A stretch of DNA of 6,095 nucleotides from CAYLZN01 sp964387935 (GTDB lineage Bacteria > Acidobacteriota > Vicinamibacteria > Vicinamibacterales > JAFNAJ01). Position 1 is the first letter of the stretch. Every line of letters starts with the position of its first letter. A program made the position numbers and the translations under genes. The notes beneath the pieces are model-generated. The model was given only the letters and a program-made list of their open reading frames with translations. It did no database searches and was not told the origin of the DNA. The stretch covers positions 1-6,095 of the forward strand of contig CAYLZN010000344.1 of assembly GCA_964387935.1 (NCBI GenBank). Reading direction: 5' to 3'. This document shows positions 1 to 6,095 of this stretch, piece by piece.

Positions 1-2657
1 AGCCGGACGACGTAGTCTCCCGGCACCACGAACGGTCCTGGCACCGGTCCGCCCCGCCGTTGCTCGTCGTCATCGCCACCCCCGCCTGCCGGCGCGGGCA
101 GGGGCGCATGGCGAAGGTTCCAGACCACGCGGTTGATGCCACGTAGCGACGTCGGCTGCAGCGCCTGGACCAGGTTGCCGGAGCGGTCGTGCACCGTGAG
201 CGTCACCGTGCCACCCGCCGCCCCGAGCAGGTAGTCCACGATGGCGCCGGCGGGCGGGTTCTCGCCGCGGAAGATCATGTCGCCCGCGTGGGCCTTCGGC
301 TGCGAGTACCGGATCATCTCGGCCGGCCTGATCGAGAACAGGTGGGCGCGCGCCGCCCGCACCGCCGGCGTCAGTTCCTGGATCGCCGCCAGGGAGTCGA
401 GAATCCACACGCCGCGCGAGTGCGTCGCGAGCACCAGATCGTTGTCACGCGGATGCACCACGAGGTCGTTGATCGCCATCCGCGGCATGTTGTTCTTCAG
501 TTCCAGCCAGCGCCTGCCGCCGTCGAGGGTGACGAACAGCCCGAACTCCGTGCCGAGGTACAGCACGCGAGGGTTGCGCGGATCCTCGCGCAGCGTCCGG
601 GCGACGCGATCGGCCGGCAGGTCACCCGTGATGGACACCCAGGTCCGCCCTCGATCCGCCGATGCGTACACGTAGTTCCGGTAGTCGTTGCTCCGGTGGT
701 TGTCGATCGTGGCGTACACCACGTTCTCGTCGGCTCGGGACGCCTCGAGGCCGGCGATCCAGCTCGAAGGTGGCAGGCCTGGCAGTCGGTCGGACACGCT
801 GGTCCACGTGGCGCCTCCGTCATCGGACACCCTCAATCGTCCATCGTCGGTGCCCACGTACAGAAGGCCACGCCTTCTGGGTGATTCGGCAATCGCCGTC
901 ACGCCGGGATAGTAGGGCACACCGTCATCGAGCGAGAGCGTGTCGGCCGTCGGCTTCTGTCCCATGAGGGGGAGCGTCGCGCGATCGACCCCTGTGGTCA
1001 TGTCGCCGAGCGACGTCCACGTCGCGCCGCGATCGGTGCTGCGCCACAGCTCACGCATGCCCGCGTACAGTGTTCGATGATCGTGAGGCGAGATGAGGAA
1101 GGCCGCGTCCCAGTTCGCCGGGGCCATGGCGTTGCCCAGGTCCGGCTCCGTGGCGCCGGGCGTCCCCCAGGTCGCCCAGTTGCGCCGGGCCTGGATGAAC
1201 CCGCGCGGCTGGTTCGGCCGGATGTCGGTCCGCTCGCGCGTCACCAGATCCACGCGCGACAGCCCCAGGTACTGCGAGTTCGTGTAGAGCGTGCGGTTGT
1301 CGGTGGTGTCGATCGCGCTGACGAACCCGTCGCCGCCGCAGGTGCGGAACCAGTCGTCGTTCAGCACGCCCCACGAGAAATAGGTCGCGCTCGGTCCCGC
1401 CCAGCACCCGTTGTCCTGCAGGCCGCCGTGGACCCAGTACGGACGCCGCATGTCGACGGAGACTCGGTAGAACTGGCTCACCGGCAGTGACGTGACGAAC
1501 AGCCACTTCAGGCCGCGGTCGTGCGAAATGCCCACCCCGCCGTCGTCGCCCTTGATCAGGTGTCGCGAGTCCTTCGGGTTCACCCAGACGACGCGGTCGT
1601 CACCGTGGAGGGACTGCCGCGGGACGGTGAACGTCCTCCCGCCATCGTCCGAGACGCTGAAGGCGTTGACCATGTAGATCCGCTGATCGTCGTTCGGATC
1701 CACGCGGATCTGGCTTGCGTACATCGGCCGCGGATTCCAATCGCTCATGTGGGTCCACGACTCGCCGCGGTCCTCGGAGCGATAGATGCCGGCGAGCCGC
1801 TGCTCGTAGGCCGTGGAGGCGTTGTAGCGGCGCCCCTGTTCGATGCAGACGTAGACGATGCGCGGGTCCTTGCGATAGACCGCGATGCCAATCCGGCCCT
1901 TGTCGCCCTCGGGCAGCCCCTTGGTGAGCGGGCGCCATGTCTCGCCGCCGTCCACGGACTTCCAGAGCCCGCTGCCGGGCCCGCCACCGTGGAATGCGTA
2001 CGCCGACCGGCGCCGCTGGTACGACGCGGCATACACGACGTTCGCGTCGGCCGGGTCGAGCGCGACGTCCACGACGCCGGTGTCCGGGTTGACGGAGAGC
2101 ACCTTCTTCCACGACCGTCCGCCGTCGACCGACTTGAAGAGGCCGCGCTCGTTGCTGGGGCCCCACAGGTGTCCGAGCGCCGCGACGAAGACGATGTCCG
2201 GATTCTGCGGGTGAAGGACGATTCGGCCGATGTGCTTCGAATCGGCCAGGCCCATGTTCGCCCAGGTCCTGCCGCCGTCGACCGACTTGTAGACCCCGTC
2301 GCCCCAGCCACTGCTCTGGCGATTGGCGGCCTCGCCGGTACCGACCCAGACGATGTCCGGGTTGGCCTGGTGGAGGGCGACCACGCCGACCGAGTGGACG
2401 GCCTCGTGCTGGAACACGGGGGTCCACGTGATGCCGTGGTCGGCGGTCTTCCAGACACCGCCGGTGGCGCTGGCGGCGTAGAACACGGCGGGGTTGGACT
2501 CCACCACGGCGAGGTCGACGATGCGGCCGCTCATGGTGGCCGGGCCGATCGTCCGCAGGCGGAGGCCGGCGAAGGTGGAGCCGTCCTGGGCCACCGAGGG
2601 CGGGCTGCCGAGGGTGAGGGATGCGCCGACGAGCAAAGCGGCAGTTCGAGCGTGCAT
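1..2657 (-). CDS. Secreted VPS10/sortilin-like BNR (Asp-box) beta-propeller protein, C-terminus beyond window
   Basis: The frame is open for 885 full codons from the ATG at 2657 to the window edge. The start is supported by GGAGG at 2672-2668, 10 nt upstream, and by a signal peptide with a basic N-end, hydrophobic core and likely cleavage after SVA at residue 23. Eleven Asp-box motifs (S/T-x-D-x-G-x-T/S-W, some degenerate) begin near residues 71, 125, 176, 234, 294, 336, 378, 540, 611, 666 and 710, giving a multi-bladed propeller. Family-typical stretches include GPATMSGRI (38-46), GGLQDNG (411-417) and THSRGVWILD (745-754). From about residue 790 the sequence resembles the FlgD/Ig-like tail of these proteins, then a Gly/Asp-rich linker at 855-870. 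Such proteins are often annotated as glycosyl hydrolase or sialidase, but I see no catalytic signature and the substrate is unknown. It is probably periplasmic or extracellular. Full-length relatives are about 1000 residues, so perhaps 100-200 are missing. It is divergent from the efflux operon with no evident functional link. Confidence 0.9.
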   Translation of the reverse strand, partial: MHARTAALLVGASLTLGSPPSVAQDGSTFAGLRLRTIGPATMSGRIVDLAVVESNPAVFYAASATGGVWKTADHGITWTPVFQHEAVHSVGVVALHQANPDIVWVGTGEAANRQSSGWGDGVYKSVDGGRTWANMGLADSKHIGRIVLHPQNPDIVFVAALGHLWGPSNERGLFKSVDGGRSWKKVLSVNPDTGVVDVALDPADANVVYAASYQRRRSAYAFHGGGPGSGLWKSVDGGETWRPLTKGLPEGDKGRIGIAVYRKDPRIVYVCIEQGRRYNASTAYEQRLAGIYRSEDRGESWTHMSDWNPRPMYASQIRVDPNDDQRIYMVNAFSVSDDGGRTFTVPRQSLHGDDRVVWVNPKDSRHLIKGDDGGVGISHDRGLKWLFVTSLPVSQFYRVSVDMRRPYWVHGGLQDNGCWAGPSATYFSWGVLNDDWFRTCGGDGFVSAIDTTDNRTLYTNSQYLGLSRVDLVTRERTDIRPNQPRGFIQARRNWATWGTPGATEPDLGNAMAPANWDAAFLISPHDHRTLYAGMRELWRSTDRGATWTSLGDMTTGVDRATLPLMGQKPTADTLSLDDGVPYYPGVTAIAESPRRRGLLYVGTDDGRLRVSDDGGATWTSVSDRLPGLPPSSWIAGLEASRADENVVYATIDNHRSNDYRNYVYASADRGRTWVSITGDLPADRVARTLREDPRNPRVLYLGTEFGLFVTLDGGRRWLELKNNMPRMAINDLVVHPRDNDLVLATHSRGVWILDSLAAIQELTPAVRAARAHLFSIRPAEMIRYSQPKAHAGDMIFRGENPPAGAIVDYLLGAAGGTVTLTVHDRSGNLVQALQPTSLRGINRVVWNLRHAPLPAPAGGGGDDDEQRRGGPVPGPFVVPGDYVVR

Positions 2658-2667
2658 GGGCGACGGG

Positions 2668-2686
2668 CCTCCGGTGGGGGATTGTA
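2668..2686 (-). promoter_or_regulatory. Possible -10 box and ribosome binding site for the Asp-box protein gene
   Basis: Read on the minus strand, TACAAT at 2686-2681 matches five of six bases of the sigma-70 -10 consensus, and GGAGG at 2672-2668 is a strong Shine-Dalgarno 10 nt before the ATG at 2657. A start near 2674 would give a very short leader. No convincing -35 lies upstream, because that position falls in the GC-rich tandem repeat at 2697-2729. The ribosome site is solid; the promoter is tentative. Confidence 0.4.
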
Positions 2687-2696
2687 GTGCAGGCTC

Positions 2697-2729
2697 GCGG
2701 CTGGCGGCGTGCGGCTGGCGGCGTGCGGC
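2697..2729. repeat. 14-bp tandem repeat, two copies plus a partial third
   Basis: The unit GCGGCTGGCGGCGT occurs at 2697-2710 and again, identically, at 2711-2724, followed by the first five bases of a third copy. It sits just upstream of the possible -10 box of the minus-strand gene, where a -35 would be expected. It may be simple replication slippage in GC-rich intergenic DNA; no function is evident. Confidence 0.75.
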
Positions 2730-2757
2730 CCTGAAGGCGTCGTGGACGCGTCGTCAC

Positions 2758-2786
2758 TTGACAGGGCCGCTCCAGATGCGTTAATT
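2758..2786 (+). promoter_or_regulatory. Predicted sigma-70 promoter of the TetR-efflux operon
   Basis: A perfect -35 hexamer, TTGACA, lies at 2758-2763. The best -10 candidates are GTTAAT at 2780-2785 (16-bp spacer, four of six matches) or TTAATT at 2781-2786 (17-bp spacer, three of six). Transcription would start near 2792, inside the palindrome at 2784-2805, so a bound repressor would block it. This is the most AT-rich patch in an otherwise very GC-rich stretch. The -35 is seen directly; promoter activity is inferred. Confidence 0.55.
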
Positions 2787-2805
2787 AACTAACTGGTTAG
2801 TTAAT
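2784..2805. promoter_or_regulatory. Perfect 22-bp palindrome, predicted TetR-family operator
   Basis: Half-sites ATTAACTAAC (2784-2793) and GTTAGTTAAT (2796-2805) are exact reverse complements around a central TG. A symmetric site of about 20 bp is what a TetR dimer, or pair of dimers, typically binds. It overlaps the predicted -10 and start site of the plus-strand operon and lies 193 bp before the TetR ATG. It is over 95 bp upstream of the possible -10 box of the divergent gene, so control of that gene is less likely. Binding by the TetR encoded at 2998 is inferred from proximity and symmetry. Confidence 0.75.
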
Positions 2806-2997
2806 CGTGATCGGAAACAGATCGGCGAGCGGCGAGCGGCGGGCGACCAGCGGCCTGGTGGGCTGAACCGTTGTTTCCGTCGCGAACCGTCGTCACCTCA
2901 CGGGGAGTGAGAGTACCGAATGACTGGGTCCCGAGGGTTTTCGCCGTGCTGGCCGCGCGCCGTGCGCCGCAGGCCGCAGGCCGATTGATCCCGTCCC
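2806..2997 (+). other. Long presumptive 5' leader of the TetR operon
   Basis: If transcription begins near 2792, the TetR message carries a leader of about 200 nt. It holds a heptamer repeat (CGGCGAG twice, 2823-2836, plus a partial copy), a 5-bp hairpin ACCAG/CTGGT at 2846-2859 with a four-base loop and no following T-run, and a direct repeat GAACCGT at 2865-2871 and 2884-2890. A possible 22-codon reading frame follows at 2920-2988. I recognise no riboswitch or terminator. A second promoter closer to TetR cannot be excluded. Confidence 0.4.
2920..2988 (+). CDS. Possible 22-codon upstream ORF in the TetR leader
   Basis: An ATG at 2920 opens a 22-residue frame (begins MTGSRGFSPCW) ending with TGA at 2986-2988, nine bases before the TetR ATG and in the same frame. 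Purine-rich sequence (GTGAGAG, 2907-2913) lies six bases upstream of this ATG, whereas the TetR ATG has no clear Shine-Dalgarno of its own. The uORF could therefore feed ribosomes to TetR by reinitiation. The peptide is Arg/Pro-rich like random GC-rich translation and resembles nothing I know, so chance is quite possible. Confidence 0.2.
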   Translation: MTGSRGFSPCWPRAVRRRPQAD

Positions 2998-3735
2998 ATG
3001 GCCCGTCCTCGCGCGACCTCCGGCCCGGACTCCCGCGCGCGGCTCCTCGCCGCCGCCAGCGCCGACTTCGCCGCGCACGGCTACGCCGGCGCCTCGGTCG
3101 ATCGCATCGCACGCCGGGCCCGTCTGACCAAGGCGATGGTCTACTACCACTTCCGCAGCAAGGAAGGGCTCTACGCCGAGATCATCCGGGAGGCCACCGG
3201 GGCCATCGCCCGCAGGGTCGAACTGGCCCTGGCCGAAGCCCCCACCCTCGAGGCGCAGCTCGTGGCCTTCGTGCGCGCCTTCGCGGAGGAGGCCATCCTC
3301 CGACCCGATTTTCCGCGCCTCCTGATGCGCGAGCTGGCCGAGCAGGGCCGGCACATGGACGCCGAGACCGCGCGCGCGTGGCTCGCCGTGCCCGCCGCGT
3401 TCATGCGGATCTACGAGGACGGCGTGGCGCGCGGCCGCTTCCAGGCCGTCCACCCGATGGTGGCCTACCTCTCGATTGTCGGCCCCGTCGTGCTGCTCCT
3501 GGCGAGCGCGCCCGCGCGTCGCCGCATCGCCCGCGTCGCGCGCGTTCCGACGCCGGACATGGACCCGCGGGCCATGAGCGCCGAGATCCAGCAGCTGGCG
3601 CTCGGCCTGCTCGCGGTGCCCGGCGCATCCCCACAGCCCAGCCAGAACGGAGAACGTCATGAGTCGCGCCTGCCGCCTGATCGCGTCAATCGCCAGCCTG
3701 CTGACGGCCGTCACGGTCGCCACCGGGTGCCGTGA
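2998..3735 (+). CDS. TetR-family transcriptional repressor of the efflux operon
   Basis: The first residues lead into a classic TetR N-terminal domain: helix 1 around residues 12-27 (RARLLAAASADFAAHGY), then the helix-turn-helix at 33-52 ending in the hallmark TKAMVYYHF and followed by RSKEGLY. The C-terminal part, about residues 80-215, is a helical ligand-binding/dimerisation domain containing RPDFPRLLMRELAEQG (102-117), of a CecR/YbiH-like flavour. An in-frame TGA at 2986 rules out a much longer N-terminus. No good Shine-Dalgarno precedes the ATG. At 245 residues it is long for the family. Its last 25 or so residues are encoded inside the adaptor gene, with poor codon bias, and look like run-on rather than a functional tail. 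It probably binds the palindrome at 2784-2805 and represses its own operon until an effector, perhaps a pump substrate, binds. The effector is unknown. Confidence 0.92.
   Translation: MARPRATSGPDSRARLLAAASADFAAHGYAGASVDRIARRARLTKAMVYYHFRSKEGLYAEIIREATGAIARRVELALAEAPTLEAQLVAFVRAFAEEAILRPDFPRLLMRELAEQGRHMDAETARAWLAVPAAFMRIYEDGVARGRFQAVHPMVAYLSIVGPVVLLLASAPARRRIARVARVPTPDMDPRAMSAEIQQLALGLLAVPGASPQPSQNGERHESRLPPDRVNRQPADGRHGRHRVP
3649..3652 (+). promoter_or_regulatory. Ribosome binding site that fixes the adaptor start
   Basis: GGAG lies six bases before the ATG at 3659, inside the 3' end of the TetR frame. Together with the lipoprotein signal that begins right at this ATG, it shows that the adaptor really starts here despite the 77-nt overlap. 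Confidence 0.7.
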
Positions 3736-4759
3736 GGCTGCGCCCGCGGACAAGGTCCGGGTGTCCGGCCACGTCGAGGCCACCGAGGTGCGGCTGTCCG
3801 CCGAGGTCGGCGGCCGCCTCCTCGAGCTGCGCATCGACGAAGGCGCACGGGTGCACGCTGGCGACGTCATCGCGCGGCTCGATACCCGCGACACCGAGCT
3901 CGCGATCGCCCGCGCCCGCGCCGAGCGTGATCAGGCCGACGCGCAGCTGCGGCTCCTGCTCGCAGGGTCGCGCGCCGAGGACATCCGCCAGGCCGAGGCG
4001 CAGGTCGCCGCCACCGAGGCCGACGTCACCGCTGCCCGCGCCGAGCGCGACGCCGCGCTGGCCGAACGCGACGCCGCCCGGGTGGACCTCAAGCGCTTCG
4101 AGGACCTGCTGCGCAGCAACTCCGGGTCCCAGAAACAGCGCGACGATGCGGCGACGCGAACGCAGGTGACCGACGGGCGCGTGCGGAGCGCCGAGGAGCG
4201 CGTGCGAAGCGGCGTGGAGCGGGTCCGCGCCGCGCGCGAGACGTACCTGCGCCTGAAGGCCGGTCCCCGCCAGCAGGAGATCGAAGGGGCCCGCGCGCGC
4301 CTGGCCGCCGTCGATGCCCAGATCGCCACGCTCGACAAGGCCGTGCACGATGCGACCGTCATCGCCCCGAGTGGCGGCATCGTCACCCAGAAGCTCGTGG
4401 AGCCGGGCGAGGTGCTCCCGCCGCGGGCGCCGCTCGCGATCGTCACCGACCTCGACCACGCCTGGGCGAACGTGTACCTCGACGAGCCGATCGTCCCGCG
4501 GGTGACACTCGGACAGCCGGCCGTCGTCCATACCGACGCTGGCGGACCGGGTCTTCCGGGCAAGGTGACCTACGTCGCGTCGCGGGCCGAGTTCACGCCG
4601 CGCAACGTGCAGACCGCCGAGGAGCGCTCGAAGCTCGTCTACCGCATCAAGATCGCCGTGGACAACTCCCAGGGCGTGCTGAAGGTCGGCATGCCAGTCG
4701 AAGCGGAGGTCGGTCTGGCGCCGCTCCAGCCGTCGCCGGTCCCGGCACCTGGCCGCTGA
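3659..4759 (+). CDS. HlyD/YbhG-type periplasmic adaptor lipoprotein of an ABC efflux pump
   Basis: This membrane-fusion protein would bridge the inner-membrane ABC transporter and an outer-membrane channel. A short basic N-end, hydrophobic core and lipobox VATGC place a lipidated Cys at residue 24. The first lipoyl half is at about 33-75 (VSGHVEATEVRLSAEVGGR). A long Ala/Arg/Glu-rich coiled-coil hairpin spans about 78-225, and its tip carries R146-x3-L150-x6-S157, the spacing of the RLS motif (AcrA R128/L132/S139) that contacts TolC-like channels. The second lipoyl half follows at about 228-260 (ATVIAPSGGIV, then PGEVL). A beta-barrel comes next, with the YbhG-like FTPRNVQTAEERSKLVYRIK and a final VGMPVEAEV. 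The length of 366 residues is normal for the family. The gene overlaps TetR by 77 nt and ends six bases before the ATPase, so it is part of the operon. Substrate is unknown; organic solvents, cephalosporins or other toxic compounds are handled by relatives. Confidence 0.92.
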   Translation: MSRACRLIASIASLLTAVTVATGCREAAPADKVRVSGHVEATEVRLSAEVGGRLLELRIDEGARVHAGDVIARLDTRDTELAIARARAERDQADAQLRLLLAGSRAEDIRQAEAQVAATEADVTAARAERDAALAERDAARVDLKRFEDLLRSNSGSQKQRDDAATRTQVTDGRVRSAEERVRSGVERVRAARETYLRLKAGPRQQEIEGARARLAAVDAQIATLDKAVHDATVIAPSGGIVTQKLVEPGEVLPPRAPLAIVTDLDHAWANVYLDEPIVPRVTLGQPAVVHTDAGGPGLPGKVTYVASRAEFTPRNVQTAEERSKLVYRIKIAVDNSQGVLKVGMPVEAEVGLAPLQPSPVPAPGR

Positions 4760-4765
4760 GGCGAC

Positions 4766-5740
4766 ATGAGCGCCGCCGCCGCGATCGTCGTCCTGGACCG
4801 CGCCACCAAGCGCTTCGGTCGCACCCTGGCGGTCGACGCGCTGTCGCTCACCGTGGGACGCGGGGAGATGTTCGGGCTCATCGGCCCCGATGGGGCGGGC
4901 AAGACCACGACGATCCGCGTGATGGCCGGGCTTGCCGCGGCCACGAGCGGCGCGGTCCGCATCCTGGGCCACGACCCCGTCCGCCAGCACCGCCCCATCA
5001 CGGAGCGCGTGGGCTACCTGTCGCAGCACTTCAGCCTGTACGGGGACCTCAGCATCGACGAGAACATCGCGTTCTTCGCCGAGATTCACGGACTGTCGGA
5101 CTTCCGGGCGCGGCGCGATCGCCTCCTGGACCTGACGCAGCTCAGGCCATTCCGCGATCGACTCGCCGAGCGGCTGTCCGGCGGCATGAAGCAGAAGCTG
5201 GCGCTGGCCTGCACGCTCGTGCATCAGCCCGAGCTGATCCTCCTGGACGAGCCGACCACCGGCGTCGATCCCGTGTCACGCCGGGAGTTCTGGAAACTGC
5301 TCTCGGAGTTCCTGCACGAGGGCCTCACGATCGTCATGGCCACGCCGTACCTCGACGAGGCCGAGCGCTGCACGCGCGTCGCGCTGCTGCACGAGGGGCG
5401 GCTGCTCGCGGTCGACGACCCGACGCGGCTGCGGCAGGCCTACCCGGGAGAGATCTTCGAGGTCGTGGCCGATCCGCTGGCGCAGGCCGTCGCACGCATG
5501 TCCGCCCACCCGGATGTGGCGGACGCCCAGGTGTTCGGCGAACGCATGCACGTGCGCGTGCGGGGCCGCGCGGGCGAGGTGGCGCGGGACTGGCTCGAGG
5601 CCACGCTCGTGTCGGGCGGACTCGCGCGCGTCAGGGTGCGCCGGGTCCCCGCGTCGCTCGAAGACGTGTTCATCGACCGCATTCGGCAGGCCTCGCAGGC
5701 CGGGCCGTCACTGCCGGAGACCGGGAGGGTGTCATCATGA
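4766..5740 (+). CDS. ABC transporter ATP-binding protein, like the N-terminal half of YbhF
   Basis: A single nucleotide-binding domain with Walker A GPDGAGKTT (40-48), Q-loop Gln87, signature LSGGMKQ (137-143) and Walker B LILLDEP (157-163) including catalytic Glu162. The switch position reads ATPYLDEAERC, so Pro194 stands where the H-loop histidine is expected. From memory, the N-terminal half of E. coli YbhF also has GPDGAGKTT, also lacks this histidine (STSYLDEAE) and ends in a similar EDxFID segment, here PASLEDVFIDRI near 305-316. The 324-residue protein therefore looks like one half of a tandem ATPase kept as a separate gene; a partner domain would be expected downstream. It should energise an ABC-2 type permease at the cytoplasmic face. 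The start has a modest GAGG at 4758-4761, four bases before the ATG, overlapping the adaptor stop. Its TGA overlaps the next ATG (ATGA). Confidence 0.94.
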   Translation: MSAAAAIVVLDRATKRFGRTLAVDALSLTVGRGEMFGLIGPDGAGKTTTIRVMAGLAAATSGAVRILGHDPVRQHRPITERVGYLSQHFSLYGDLSIDENIAFFAEIHGLSDFRARRDRLLDLTQLRPFRDRLAERLSGGMKQKLALACTLVHQPELILLDEPTTGVDPVSRREFWKLLSEFLHEGLTIVMATPYLDEAERCTRVALLHEGRLLAVDDPTRLRQAYPGEIFEVVADPLAQAVARMSAHPDVADAQVFGERMHVRVRGRAGEVARDWLEATLVSGGLARVRVRRVPASLEDVFIDRIRQASQAGPSLPETGRVSS

Positions 5741-6095
5741 GAACGTCACGCGTCGGTGGCCTCGCGGCGACGGCGCTCGCCGTGATTGCGGCCGCGGCGC
5801 CGGGTCTCTTCGCCCAGGTGATCGAGGGGCCCACCGTCGCCCTCAGCCTCGCGGACGCCACGGCGCGCAGCCTCGAGACCAGCCATCGGGTCGGGGAACT
5901 CGCCGCGCGGCGCGAGGGCAATGAGGCGTTCGTGCAGAGTGTCCGCGCCGGGAGCCTGCCTCAGCTCGCCGTGCTCGGCGGATACACGCGGATCAATCAC
6001 GTCGACGAGTTCGGGGTCCCGCAGCCCGACGGCTCGGTGCGCCTGCTGTACCCGGACGTGCCCGACAACTGGCGATCGCGCGTCGATCTCCAGTG
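5737..6095 (+). CDS. TolC-type outer-membrane efflux protein, N-terminal part only
   Basis: The frame is open from the ATG at 5737 to the right edge, giving 119 full codons. GGGAGGG at 5723-5729 is a strong ribosome site seven bases upstream, and the ATG overlaps the ATPase stop by four bases, indicating coupled translation. Residues 1-26 form a signal peptide (basic start, Ala/Leu core, cleavage likely after LFA). The mature part begins VALSLADATARSLETSHRV, then RREGNEAFVQSVRAGSLPQLAVLGGYTRI, the usual opening of outer-membrane efflux proteins: first helix, then transition into the beta-barrel strand. Family members are roughly 430-500 residues, so about three quarters is missing. It would form the trimeric exit duct docked by the upstream adaptor. 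Confidence 0.88.
   Translation, partial: MRTSRVGGLAATALAVIAAAAPGLFAQVIEGPTVALSLADATARSLETSHRVGELAARREGNEAFVQSVRAGSLPQLAVLGGYTRINHVDEFGVPQPDGSVRLLYPDVPDNWRSRVDLQ

Noticed and set aside
1..2657. Sialidase or glycosyl hydrolase function for the Asp-box protein
   Set aside because: Asp-boxes are structural turns found in many beta-propellers. I see no sialidase catalytic arrangement, so only the fold is called.
1521..2687. A 388-codon open frame on the plus strand
   Set aside because: It lies fully antisense to the secreted Asp-box protein, whose frame has family motifs, a signal peptide and a ribosome site. The antisense translation is Arg/Asp/His/Val-rich with no recognisable domain; such frames are common in high-GC DNA.
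1600..2757. A 385-codon open frame on the minus strand in another register
   Set aside because: It is very Arg/Pro-rich and overlaps the real minus-strand gene out of frame.
2846..2859. Hairpin ACCAG/CTGGT as a terminator or attenuator
   Set aside because: The stem is only 5 bp and no T-run follows.
2871..3662. A 263-codon plus-strand frame overlapping TetR
   Set aside because: It is out of register with the TetR helix-turn-helix, is Arg/Gly/Pro-rich and has no domain.
3686..5224. A 512-codon open frame on the minus strand
   Set aside because: It is antisense to the adaptor and ATPase genes, both with clear motifs. Long antisense frames arise here from the third-position G/C bias.
1..6095. 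tRNA, rRNA, CRISPR array, insertion sequence or attachment site
   Set aside because: Nearly all the window is coding. I saw no regularly spaced repeats, transposase motifs, terminal inverted repeats or tRNA-like cloverleaf in the one intergenic gap.

Overview
The window is high-GC bacterial DNA with codons strongly biased to G or C in the third position. The large secreted Asp-box protein and the GC-rich intergenic repeats fit a soil-type Acidobacteriota genome, perhaps of the Vicinamibacteria. That placement is inference from gene content only.

Two transcription units diverge from a 340-bp intergenic region at 2658-2997. On the minus strand, 2657 down to 1 is one uninterrupted reading frame of 885 full codons, running off the left edge. 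It encodes the N-terminal part of a secreted, multi-bladed beta-propeller protein of the VPS10/sortilin-like, BNR/Asp-box type. On the plus strand, four genes are packed head to tail: a TetR-family repressor (2998-3735), a lipoprotein periplasmic adaptor of the HlyD/YbhG type (3659-4759), an ABC ATPase resembling the N-terminal half of YbhF (4766-5740), and the start of a TolC-type outer-membrane factor (5737 to the right edge).

The plus-strand genes read as a tripartite ABC efflux operon with its own repressor, similar in content to the enterobacterial cecR-ybhGFSR locus. The ATPase would power still-unseen inner-membrane permeases. The adaptor carries the R-x3-L-x6-S hairpin-tip motif used for TolC docking, and the outer-membrane partner is encoded directly after the ATPase. 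A near-consensus promoter at 2758-2786 overlaps a perfect 10-2-10 palindrome at 2784-2805, so TetR autoregulation and ligand-induced expression of the pump is the simplest model.

No clearly new system is visible. The points most worth a second look are the operator/promoter arrangement, a 77-nt overlap in which the repressor's tail appears to be run-on translation into the adaptor gene, a split YbhF-like ATPase whose switch histidine is proline, and a possible 22-codon upstream reading frame ahead of a repressor start that lacks a Shine-Dalgarno sequence.
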